Assembly: GCA_934725655.1 (NCBI GenBank)
Contig: CAKVCJ010000110.1
Span: forward strand, 1-6,520
Direction of reading: 5' to 3'
Origin: an uncultured Brachyspira sp.
GTDB lineage: Bacteria; Spirochaetota; Brachyspiria; Brachyspirales; Brachyspiraceae
DNA length: 6,520 nucleotides
The translations under genes were made by a program, and so were the position numbers. Below the pieces are notes generated by a model. It was not told where the DNA came from. It did not search any database and was given only the letters and a program-made list of their open reading frames with translations. How positions within the stretch are numbered: position 1 is the first letter of the stretch; each line of letters opens with the position of its first letter. Of the stretch, positions 1 through 5,492 are shown one piece after another.

Positions 1-29
1 TTTTCTTTACTTAATTTACTGTGTTTCAT
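1..29 (-). CDS. Start of a leftward ORF, possibly a transposase OrfA (partial)
   Basis: An ATG at 29 (minus strand) opens a frame with no stop to the window edge; it encodes MKHSKLSKE plus a partial codon. The short basic start would fit the helix-turn-helix OrfA of an IS3-type element, which agrees with the IS-like end just upstream, but nine residues cannot identify a family. No Shine-Dalgarno sequence precedes the ATG. Instead the ATG abuts, and by two bases lies inside, a perfect 14-bp inverted repeat. It could also be a chance ATG. Confidence 0.3.
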
Positions 30-56
30 AACTAAAATTTAATAAATTTTAGTTAT
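28..56. repeat. Perfect 14-bp inverted repeat (hairpin) at an ORF start
   Basis: ATAACTAAAATTTA (28-41) is followed by a single A (42) and then its exact reverse complement (43-56). The repeat is almost all A/T, so the helix is weak per base pair but long. In a leftward transcript entering from outside, the stem would take in the first two bases of the ATG at 29. It has no T tract on either side that would make it a good intrinsic terminator. A smaller GC-rich dyad, TGGG/CCCA (58-61 and 67-70), lies beside it. Confidence 0.75.
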
Positions 57-145
57 CTGGGTCAGCCCCAAAAATAAAATATAATTGTTTAGATTATGCT
101 AAAACAATAAATTATCTAAAATATTATTTATGTAACTAAATTTTA

Positions 146-180
146 AAATAAAAAATGCATGCATCTTAAATGCATGCATT
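146..180 (-). terminator. Intrinsic terminator of the hsp20 operon
   Basis: A perfect 11-bp stem, AATGCATGCAT (154-164) and ATGCATGCATT (170-180), flanks the 5-nt loop 165-169. In the leftward direction the stem is followed at once by TTTTATTTT. It lies 18 bp past the stop codon of the distal hsp20 gene. This is a standard rho-independent terminator for leftward transcription. Each arm contains the self-complementary octamer ATGCATGC. Confidence 0.85.
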
Positions 181-198
181 CATAAGGCAATATATTTT

Positions 199-591
199 TT
201 AAGCTATTTCTATTTTTTTCTCATACTTAACTTCTTCTTTCTTTGGAAGAGTAAGAATCAATACGCCATTTTCAAAATTAGCAGATATATTATCAACATC
301 TATCGATTTATCGCTGATATTAAAGCTCTGCTCATATTTTGAAACAATTTCTTCTTTATCACCTTCTTCACTTTTTATAACTTTCTTTCTCTCAGCATAT
401 ATTGAAAGTATATTCTCTTTTACTCCTATCTCTAAATCTGATTTTTTTACTCCTGGCATATCCATCTCTATTGTATAGCCTTTCTCATCTTCATATATTT
501 TATAATTTCTTTGATACAAAGAATAATCTCTCATACAACTATCTCCTCTATGACATCTATTATTAAACATTGGGAAAAACATTCTTGACAT
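199..591 (-). CDS. Small heat-shock protein, Hsp20/alpha-crystallin family (distal copy)
   Basis: A 130-residue ATP-independent holdase chaperone that should bind unfolding proteins in the cytoplasm during stress and pass them to refolding chaperones. The alpha-crystallin domain spans about residues 37-120. It opens with YTIEMDMPGV (39-48) and contains the family signature ANFENGVL (104-111). The C-terminus KKIEIA supplies the I-x-I motif (I127-E-I129) that docks into neighbouring subunits of the oligomer. The N-terminal arm is short and unlike that of the adjacent copy; it carries two cysteines (C13 and C19) that the other copy lacks. The ATG at 591 follows an AGGAG (605-601) by 9 nt. The gene starts 21 bp after the upstream hsp20 stop, so the two are co-transcribed. 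The family assignment is firm; the specific clients are unknown. Confidence 0.95.
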   Translation of the reverse strand: MSRMFFPMFNNRCHRGDSCMRDYSLYQRNYKIYEDEKGYTIEMDMPGVKKSDLEIGVKENILSIYAERKKVIKSEEGDKEEIVSKYEQSFNISDKSIDVDNISANFENGVLILTLPKKEEVKYEKKIEIA

Positions 592-891
592 AATACTAAT
601 CTCCTTTATTTTTTAAGCTATCTCTATTTTTTTCTCATACTTAACTTCTTCTTTTTTTGGAAGAGTAAGAGTTAAAACTCCATTCTCAAAATTAGCAGAA
701 ATGTTTTCAATATCTATTCCTTTCACACTGATATTAAAACTTTGTTCATATTTCGAAACAATCTCTTCTTTATCGCCATCATCACTTTTCATTACTTTCT
801 TTCTCTCAGCATATATTGAAAGCATATTCTCTTTTATACCAATATCCAAATCCTCTTTTCTTACACCCGGCATATCCATTTCTATAGTATA
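199..891 (-). repeat. Tandem gene duplication: 279-bp homologous segments 199-477 and 613-891
   Basis: The two hsp20 genes share a gapless 92-codon block plus stop codon, with near-identical runs at the 3' end (the last 20 codons differ little even at the DNA level). Homology stops abruptly upstream of the YTIEMDMPGV block, where the N-terminal arms diverge. The ribosome-binding sites and the first codons (MSR) are again alike. Either the duplication is recent with a fast-changing arm, or gene conversion keeps the 3' parts similar. Confidence 0.85.
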
Positions 892-1011
892 GCTATTATC
901 ATTCTCCTCTAACTTATAATCGCTATATTTAGAAACACTATTTTCTTCATTATAAAAAGTATCAAAATCATCTAATATAGAATGTAAAGCAGGTAAAAAT
1001 ATTCTTGACAT
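613..1011 (-). CDS. Small heat-shock protein, Hsp20/alpha-crystallin family (proximal copy)
   Basis: The promoter-proximal gene of the pair encodes a holdase chaperone of 132 residues when started at the ATG at 1011. I prefer that start because AGGAGA (1024-1019) lies 7 nt upstream of it and because the protein then begins MSRIFLP, matching the MSRMFFP of its neighbour. An in-frame TTG at 1017 would sit only 1 nt from the ribosome-binding site and is unlikely. The alpha-crystallin domain starts at the YTIEMDMPGV block and includes ANFENGVLTLTLPK. The C-terminal IEI again supplies the I-x-I tail motif. Over the last 92 residues it aligns without gaps to the distal copy with 13 differences, while the N-terminal arms are unrelated. 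The two may therefore form mixed oligomers with different substrate arms, which is inference. Confidence 0.95.
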   Translation of the reverse strand: MSRIFLPALHSILDDFDTFYNEENSVSKYSDYKLEENDNSYTIEMDMPGVRKEDLDIGIKENMLSIYAERKKVMKSDDGDKEEIVSKYEQSFNISVKGIDIENISANFENGVLTLTLPKKEEVKYEKKIEIA

Positions 1012-1018
1012 AACCAAA

Positions 1019-1024
1019 TCTCCT
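1019..1024 (-). promoter_or_regulatory. Ribosome-binding site fixing the proximal hsp20 start
   Basis: AGGAGA on the minus strand lies 7 nt before the ATG at 1011 but only 1 nt before the in-frame TTG at 1017. This spacing selects the ATG and shortens the longest open frame by two codons. Confidence 0.8.
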
Positions 1025-1041
1025 TTTTTTATTAATAGTAA

Positions 1042-1064
1042 GCAGCATTTTTTATTTTTGCTAC
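1042..1064. promoter_or_regulatory. Dyad just downstream of the hsp20 -10, possible operator or leader hairpin
   Basis: GCAGCA (1042-1047) and TGCTAC (1059-1064) form an inverted repeat with one G-T mismatch and an 11-nt A/T spacer. It starts directly after the -10 hexamer, where a repressor site would lie, and the transcript could also fold here. It is not the HrcA CIRCE element, whose half-sites are longer (TTAGCACTC/GAGTGCTAA) with 9-nt spacing, although the TAGCA core is similar. Confidence 0.3.
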
Positions 1065-1092
1065 ACTATATATTATGCAAGAATTATGCCAA
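1065..1092 (-). promoter_or_regulatory. hsp20 operon promoter: sigma-70-like, overlapping a sigma-54-like match
   Basis: On the minus strand, TTGGCA (1092-1087) and TATAGT (1070-1065) are separated by 16 nt. Each hexamer matches 5 of 6 bases of the sigma-70 -35 and -10 consensus, which gives a leader of roughly 45-50 nt. The same DNA reads TGGCATAATTCTTGCA (1091-1076). That matches the sigma-54 -24/-12 consensus (TGGCACG-N4-TTGCW) at 10 of the 12 specified positions, with correct spacing. The sequence alone cannot decide which sigma factor is used. Sigma-70 is the default; sigma-54 would need rpoN and an activator in the genome. Confidence 0.55.
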
Positions 1093-1169
1093 ATATCATT
1101 CAATTTATTGTATATTTTTTATACATTTACTATGCATTTTTATAAAGACTGCAAATAACTATTTTAATA

Positions 1170-1190
1170 TATGTATTATTTATATACATA
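1170..1190. repeat. 7-bp inverted repeat in the hsp20-mscL divergent spacer
   Basis: TATGTAT (1170-1176) and ATACATA (1184-1190) are exact reverse complements around a 7-nt spacer. The site lies roughly 105-130 bp upstream of the inferred hsp20 start point and about 130 bp upstream of mscL. That is a plausible distance for an activator site, but A/T-only dyads are common by chance here. Nothing else stands out in the 305-bp spacer 1012-1316. Confidence 0.25.
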
Positions 1191-1280
1191 AAAAATATAA
1201 CCCTGTAGATTTTTAATACTATAAATAATACTTCTAAAAATAAATGTATAATAACTAATACAATAATTTTAAATATATTA

Positions 1281-1309
1281 TATAATTATGTAACAGTAAA
1301 ATTAAGGGG
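1281..1309 (+). promoter_or_regulatory. Possible mscL -10 hexamer and ribosome-binding site
   Basis: TATAAT at 1281-1286 matches the -10 consensus exactly and sits about 30 bp before the gene, but no convincing -35 lies 16-18 bp upstream. A second TATAAT occurs at 1247-1252. The ribosome-binding site AAGGGG (1304-1309) is 7 nt before the ATG. In DNA this AT-rich the -10 matches are weak evidence; the ribosome-binding site is solid. Confidence 0.35.
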
Positions 1310-1316
1310 TATAATT

Positions 1317-1775
1317 ATGCTCAAAGAGTTTAAAAACTTCATAATGCGTGGAAGTGTAATAGATATGTCTATTGGTATTATTATAGGTTCTGCTTTTAGT
1401 AAAATAGTAAACTCATTTGTGGAAGATATTTTAATGCCTCCAATAGGTTTAATGCTTAGCGGAATAGATTTTTCTAATATATTTATAGTGATAAAAAAAG
1501 GAATAGAAAATCAAGGACCATATACTTCATTAGAAATGGCAAAAAATGCTGGGGCTGTTGTTATAAGTGTTGGTATATTTTTTAATGCTATAATAAGTTT
1601 TATAATTACAGCTATTTCTATATTTATAATAATAAAAGCAGTAAATAAAATACAAGAAAAAATGCCGAAAGAAAAAAAAGAGGATAAAAAAGAAATCAAA
1701 GTATGCCCGTACTGTTATTCTAATATAAATATTAAAGCTGTAAAATGTCCAAATTGCACATCGGATTTAAATTAA
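1317..1775 (+). CDS. mscL: Large-conductance mechanosensitive channel MscL with C-terminal zinc ribbon
   Basis: A homopentameric inner-membrane channel that opens under high membrane tension to release solutes on osmotic downshock. It has 152 residues, longer than the roughly 136 of E. coli MscL. The N-terminal helix [12 protein letters not shown] leads into pore helix TM1 (about 15-45), with the conserved small-residue pattern IGIIIGSAF and the DILMPPIG motif. A short external loop (46-75) follows, then TM2 (about 79-111) ending KAVNKI. After a lysine/glutamate-rich linker (112-128) come four cysteines, CPYC (130-133) and CPNC (144-147), in a CxxC-x10-CxxC zinc ribbon. Such tails occur on some bacterial MscL proteins, but their role is not clear to me. 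The gene stands alone, divergent from hsp20, and A/T-only DNA separates it from the serine operon. Confidence 0.95.
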   Translation: MLKEFKNFIMRGSVIDMSIGIIIGSAFSKIVNSFVEDILMPPIGLMLSGIDFSNIFIVIKKGIENQGPYTSLEMAKNAGAVVISVGIFFNAIISFIITAISIFIIIKAVNKIQEKMPKEKKEDKKEIKVCPYCYSNINIKAVKCPNCTSDLN

Positions 1776-1846
1776 AATATTGATTTTATAATGTAAAAAA
1801 ATAATAAATATATAAAAAATTATTTAAAATATTACTAAATACAGTA

Positions 1847-1874
1847 TTGTAAAATATGTATAAAGTAATATAAT
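1847..1874 (+). promoter_or_regulatory. Probable promoter of the serine biosynthesis operon
   Basis: TTGTAA (1847-1852, 4 of 6 to the -35 consensus), a 16-nt spacer and TATAAT (1869-1874, perfect -10) lie about 40 bp upstream of the first ATG. The start point would be near 1881, giving a leader of about 35 nt, too short for a riboswitch or T-box. The rest of 1776-1915 is A/T-rich, with no convincing terminator for mscL. Confidence 0.45.
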
Positions 1875-1915
1875 ATCTAAATATATTTAAATAGTATTTT
1901 TTAGGAGATTACGCG

Positions 1916-3061
1916 ATGAGAGATAAAACTTTTTTAATGATACCTGGACCTACACCTGTACCAGAATCTGCTTTGATAGAAATGGCAAAACACCCTATGG
2001 CACATAGAAGCAAAGAATTTTCAAATATATTAAAAGAAGTTTATGAAGATTTAAAATATGTGTTTCAAACTAAGAATGATGTATTTTTATTTACAGCAAG
2101 CGGCACAGGAGCAATGTGTGCAGCATTAGAAAACATTGTTAATGAGGGCGATAAGGTATTGTGCTTAATAATTGGTAATTTTGGTGCAAGATGGGCAAAA
2201 ATTGCAGAAAGCAGAGGGGCTGAAGTTATAAAAGTAGAAGTACCTCTCGGCGAAGTAATAAAACCTCAAATGCTTGAAGAAGCTTTAAATAAAAACAAAG
2301 ATATAAAAATAGTAACACTCACACACAGCGAAACTTCAACAGGTGCTGCTAATGATGTAAAAACATTATGTTCTATAATAAAAAAACATGGGGCATTATC
2401 TGTTGTTGATGGAATAACAAGTTTATGTGCTATGGAGTTTAAAACTGATGAATGGAATATTGATGTTGCATTATCAGGCTCTCAAAAAGGATTTATGATA
2501 GCTCCGGGGCTTTCATTTTTAACTGCAAGCGAAGATGCTTTCAAAATGCATGAAAAATGTAAATATCCTAGTTTTTACTTTAATTGGAAAGAGCATAAAA
2601 AATCTTTAGCTAAAGACACTACTCCTTTTACTCCTGCAGTAAGCCTCATCACTTCACTTCATACATCTTTGAAAATGATTAAAGAAGAGGGAATTGAGAA
2701 TGTTAATAAAAGACATAAAAAACTTTCTCTTGCTTTAAGAGCTGCCATAAAAACTATAGGATTAAAACTTTTTGTAGAAGATGACAATAATGCAAGCTAT
2801 GCTATCACTTCAATACTTCCTCCGGAAGGAATAACTGTTCCAGATATAAGAAAAACTTTGAAAGATGATTATGATATTATTGTAGCTAATGGACAGGGAA
2901 CATTAGAAAACAAAATATTTAGAATGGGTACTTTAGGATTTGTATGCGAAAGAGATTTAATAATGGCAGTAGGAGCATTAGAAGCGAGCTTAATTAAATT
3001 AGGATATAAATTTGAAGTTGGAAGCGGAGTTAAGAAGTTAATAGAAGAGTTAAATAAATAA
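1916..3061 (+). CDS. Class V PLP aminotransferase, probably phosphoserine aminotransferase of the serine operon
   Basis: A 381-residue fold-type I PLP enzyme of the alanine/serine-glyoxylate (AgxT/PucG-like) branch of class V aminotransferases. Landmarks in order are the N-terminal PGPTPVP (10-16), the phosphate-binding ASGTGAM (61-67), THSETSTG (136-143), D165 in VVDG (pairs with the PLP pyridine nitrogen), SGSQK with the Schiff-base K191, and R337 in RMGTLGF (binds the substrate carboxylate). AGGAGA (1903-1908) precedes the ATG by 7 nt. It is followed by serA and serB, and no typical SerC is present. I therefore infer that it converts 3-phosphohydroxypyruvate and glutamate to phosphoserine; class V enzymes replace SerC in this way in some archaea and bacteria. 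Alanine- or serine-glyoxylate transamination is the main alternative. The family is certain; the substrate is inferred from context. Confidence 0.9.
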   Translation: MRDKTFLMIPGPTPVPESALIEMAKHPMAHRSKEFSNILKEVYEDLKYVFQTKNDVFLFTASGTGAMCAALENIVNEGDKVLCLIIGNFGARWAKIAESRGAEVIKVEVPLGEVIKPQMLEEALNKNKDIKIVTLTHSETSTGAANDVKTLCSIIKKHGALSVVDGITSLCAMEFKTDEWNIDVALSGSQKGFMIAPGLSFLTASEDAFKMHEKCKYPSFYFNWKEHKKSLAKDTTPFTPAVSLITSLHTSLKMIKEEGIENVNKRHKKLSLALRAAIKTIGLKLFVEDDNNASYAITSILPPEGITVPDIRKTLKDDYDIIVANGQGTLENKIFRMGTLGFVCERDLIMAVGALEASLIKLGYKFEVGSGVKKLIEELNK

Positions 3062-3086
3062 TATTTTTCTCATTCTTATACAACAA

Positions 3087-3107
3087 GAGTTGCTGCAGTA
3101 TGCACTC
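3087..3107 (+). other. Small hairpin in the aminotransferase-serA spacer
   Basis: GAGT plus GC (3087-3090, 3092-3093) pairs with GC plus ACTC (3102-3107), with one bulged T (3091) and the 8-nt loop 3094-3101. It lies in the 114-bp gap before serA, larger than the 18-bp gap before serB. No T tract follows, so it is not a terminator; mRNA processing or stability is a possible role. A TATAAT (3134-3139) without a clear -35 could give serA a second promoter. Confidence 0.3.
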
Positions 3108-3175
3108 GAAATAAAAAACAAGAACTAAAAAATTATAATACACTTAAATTAATTAAATTAAATGGAGATTACACA

Positions 3176-4780
3176 ATGAAAGTTTTGATAACTGATAAGA
3201 TAAATGAATGCGTAAAGGATATAATAGCAGATGTTTCTGAAGTTGTATTTCTTCCAACAATGAGCGAAGATGAACTTACTAACATTATAGGCGAATATGA
3301 TGCTTTAATGGTGAGAAGCCAAACAAAAGTGACAAGAAAAATTATAGAGGCTGGGAAAAATTTAAAAATCATAGGACGTGCGGGAGTAGGAGTTGATAAT
3401 ATAGATGTTGAAGCTGCTACAGAGAAAGGAATAATAGTAGTAAACTCTCCAGATGGAAACACTATTGCTGCATCAGAGCATACCATTGCCTTAATGCTCG
3501 CTGTATCAAGGAATATAGTCCCTGCTGTAGTTTCTACAAAAGAAGCTAAATGGAACAGAGATAAATTTACAGGAAATGAGCTTTTTGGAAAGACTTTAGG
3601 TGTTATGGGATTTGGAAGGATAGGAAGAAAGGTTGTTCATATTGCACTTTCTATTGGAATGAAAGTAATAGTATATGACCCATTTGCTACAGAAGAGATT
3701 GTTCATAAAGCTGGCGCTATTTACGAAACTTCTTTAGATGAGTTTTTACCTAAACTTGATTATTTATCTCTTCATATACCAAAAACTCCTGAAACAAATA
3801 ATATTATAAACAAAGATAATTTATGCAAGATGAAAAATAATGCTATAATTATTAACTGTTCAAGGGGCGGGCTTGTTAATGAAGAGGATTTGAAACAGGC
3901 ATTAGAAAACGGTACTATAGCAGCTGCTGCAGTGGATGTTTTTGTAAATGAACCTAAAATAGAAACTTGTCCTTTAGTTGAATATAAAAAGGATAATTTA
4001 ATACTTACTCCTCACCTTGGTGCTAGTACAAAGGAAGCACAGATTAATGTTGCTTTGGATGTTGCTAAGCAGATAAAACAAGTATTATCAGGAGGATATA
4101 CTGAATCAGCAGTTAATATACCTTCTCTTAACCCTGAAAAATTAGAACCTGTTAAAGACTACATGAAAATTTCAGAGAACGCAGGCGAAATGATAATGCA
4201 GACAGCTAATGGAAAAATAAAATCTCTTGAAATAACAGCTCAGGGAGATTTAATTAATTTAGATATTCAGCCTCTTGAAGTTGCTATATTAAAAGGTGCA
4301 TTATCTTATATGTTTCAAGATGTTAACTATGTTAATGCTCCTTATCTTGCTAAACAAAGAGGCATTGAAGTAAAAACTATTAAGTCTGAAACTCCTTCAA
4401 CTTTCACAAGTATGCTTAAAGTAAAATTAACAACTGATAAAGAAACAACAAGCGTATCAGTATCATTAATAGCTAAAAATATTGCTAGAATAGTGAAGCT
4501 AAATGATTATGATGTTATAATAAAGCCTCAGCCGCATATATTAATAGTTCCGCATATAAACCAGCCTGCTATGATAGCAAAAGTTGCTACAGTTCTTTCA
4601 GGAGATGGCATCAATATTGGTTCAATGAGTGTATCTGAAAATATAAAAGGAAGCAGTATGTCTATAATGGCAATAAACGTTGATAGAGTTATTGGAAATG
4701 ATGTTATAACAAAAATTTCTAATATAGAAGGCGTTCATGATCCTAAATATGTAAGACTTACAGCAGAATATACTTTATAA
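3176..4780 (+). CDS. serA: D-3-phosphoglycerate dehydrogenase (long form, ACT domain)
   Basis: Catalyses the first committed step of serine synthesis in the cytoplasm: NAD-dependent oxidation of 3-phosphoglycerate to 3-phosphohydroxypyruvate. At 534 residues it is the long form, with substrate domain (1-98 and about 285-318), Rossmann domain (about 99-284), intervening domain (about 325-450) and C-terminal ACT domain (about 455-534). The NAD fingerprint is GFGRIG (145-150), with D168 at the ribose-binding acidic position. The catalytic set is R230 (SRGG), E259 (NEP) and H280 (PHLGAST). The ACT domain has H460, N462 and N480, with the same relative spacing as the serine-binding H344, N346 and N364 of E. 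coli SerA, so feedback inhibition by L-serine is likely. GGAGA (3164-3168) lies 7 nt before the ATG. The gene is complete, with no odd features. Confidence 0.97.
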   Translation: MKVLITDKINECVKDIIADVSEVVFLPTMSEDELTNIIGEYDALMVRSQTKVTRKIIEAGKNLKIIGRAGVGVDNIDVEAATEKGIIVVNSPDGNTIAASEHTIALMLAVSRNIVPAVVSTKEAKWNRDKFTGNELFGKTLGVMGFGRIGRKVVHIALSIGMKVIVYDPFATEEIVHKAGAIYETSLDEFLPKLDYLSLHIPKTPETNNIINKDNLCKMKNNAIIINCSRGGLVNEEDLKQALENGTIAAAAVDVFVNEPKIETCPLVEYKKDNLILTPHLGASTKEAQINVALDVAKQIKQVLSGGYTESAVNIPSLNPEKLEPVKDYMKISENAGEMIMQTANGKIKSLEITAQGDLINLDIQPLEVAILKGALSYMFQDVNYVNAPYLAKQRGIEVKTIKSETPSTFTSMLKVKLTTDKETTSVSVSLIAKNIARIVKLNDYDVIIKPQPHILIVPHINQPAMIAKVATVLSGDGINIGSMSVSENIKGSSMSIMAINVDRVIGNDVITKISNIEGVHDPKYVRLTAEYTL

Positions 4781-4798
4781 TTTATAGGATAAATACAA

Positions 4799-5419
4799 AT
4801 GAAATTAGCAGTTTTTGATTTTGACTCCACTTTGATGGACGGCGAAACTTTAGACATTATTGCAAGAGAAACTAATTTTGCAAAAGAGATTGCTGATATC
4901 ACAGAAAAGGGAATGAGAGGAGAAATTGATTTTTTTGAAAGTTTAGAGATGAGAGTTGCTTTACTTAAGGGAGTAAAATTAGAAACTGTTAATGAAATTT
5001 GTAACAGCCTTCCTATAATGAATGGAGCAAAAGAAACAATTAAAGAGCTTCACAAAAAAGGCTATAAATGTGTATGTTTTTCTGGAGGGGTTAAAAATGC
5101 AACTGTCCTATTTGCAGAGAAACTTAATTTAGACGGAGAGTTTGCAAATATATTTCATACAAAAAACAATATACTTACAGGAAAAGTTGGCGGCGAGATG
5201 ATGTTTTCAAACAGCAAGGGAGAGATGCTTGTAAGATTACAAAAGCTTCTTAATGTTTCTTATGATGATACTTTGGCTGTAGGTGATGGTGCTAATGATT
5301 TAAGTATGTTTAAATATGCTAAAAAAAAGGCGGCTTTTTGTGCTAAAGAAGTTTTAAAAAAAGAAGCAAATATTATAATAGATAAAAAAGATTTAACATT
5401 TATATTAGATAAAGTCTAA
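4799..5419 (+). CDS. serB: Phosphoserine phosphatase, HAD family
   Basis: Catalyses the last step of serine synthesis, hydrolysing O-phospho-L-serine to L-serine. The 206-residue protein shows all HAD motifs: motif I DFDST with nucleophile D7 and acid/base D9, motif II FSGG with S95, motif III K140 (NSKGEM), and motif IV GDGANDLSM with D163 and D167 for magnesium. The cap region includes E16 and R52, which match the substrate-carboxylate-binding pair of characterised phosphoserine phosphatases. The length is that of the short bacterial or archaeal type, without the N-terminal ACT-like extension of E. coli SerB. It starts 18 bp after serA behind AGGA (4786-4789, 9 nt spacing), so it is translated from the same mRNA. 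A related HAD phosphatase with another small substrate is possible, but context strongly favours serB. Confidence 0.93.
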   Translation: MKLAVFDFDSTLMDGETLDIIARETNFAKEIADITEKGMRGEIDFFESLEMRVALLKGVKLETVNEICNSLPIMNGAKETIKELHKKGYKCVCFSGGVKNATVLFAEKLNLDGEFANIFHTKNNILTGKVGGEMMFSNSKGEMLVRLQKLLNVSYDDTLAVGDGANDLSMFKYAKKKAAFCAKEVLKKEANIIIDKKDLTFILDKV

Positions 5420-5492
5420 ATATATTTTCAAAGGTTTTAATAAAATATCTAAACAACTATATTTTAAAAATTAAAATATTTTTATAAATGTA

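Larger units (their letters stand above)
1..70 (-). mobile_element. Possible IS3-family (IS150-like) insertion sequence end, cut by window edge
   Basis: Read leftward from 70, the sequence begins TGGGGCTGACCCAGATAACT and then runs through a hairpin into an ORF start at 29. IS3-family elements end in TG...CA, and IS150-group ends commonly carry a CTGACCC-like block a few bases in, followed by an A-rich stretch. A transposase ORF starting about 40 bp inside the end is also typical. Seen here: the terminus-like sequence, the spacing and an open frame. Not seen: the other end, a target-site duplication, or enough protein to recognise a transposase. The alternative is an ordinary leftward gene with a hairpin in its leader. 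Confidence 0.35.

Noticed and set aside
85..120. Short inverted repeats TTGTTTAG/CTAAAACAA and TTTAGAT/ATCTAAA
   Set aside because: They overlap and exclude each other, are A/T-rich and are not followed by T tracts, so I treat them as chance in this composition.
701..892. 63-codon plus-strand open frame inside hsp20
   Set aside because: It lies wholly antisense to a conserved chaperone domain and has no ribosome-binding site or recognisable protein features; a shadow of the real frame.
1012..1017. TTG at 1017 as the start of the proximal hsp20 gene
   Set aside because: It lies only 1 nt from the AGGAGA site; the ATG at 1011 has 7-nt spacing and matches the paralog's N-terminus.
1019..1092. 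HrcA CIRCE operator upstream of hsp20
   Set aside because: The local dyad shares only a TAGCA-like core; the half-sites are too short and the spacing (11 between GCA and TGC, not 15) does not fit.
1511..1699. 62-codon minus-strand open frame inside mscL
   Set aside because: Antisense to the MscL TM2 and linker region; its hydrophobic, serine/phenylalanine-rich translation reflects the complement of A-rich codons.
3062..3175. Riboswitch or T-box before serA
   Set aside because: Only a 6-bp bulged hairpin is visible; there is no T-box sequence, glycine-riboswitch core or terminator/antiterminator pair in the 114 bp.
3169..3486. 105-codon minus-strand open frame over the serA start
   Set aside because: Antisense to the conserved SerA N-terminus, with no family resemblance and no ribosome-binding site.
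5442..5488. AAAATAT/ATATTTT dyad after serB as a terminator
   Set aside because: A 7-bp A/T-only stem with a 10-nt loop is too weak, and the following DNA is mixed A and T with no clean U tract.
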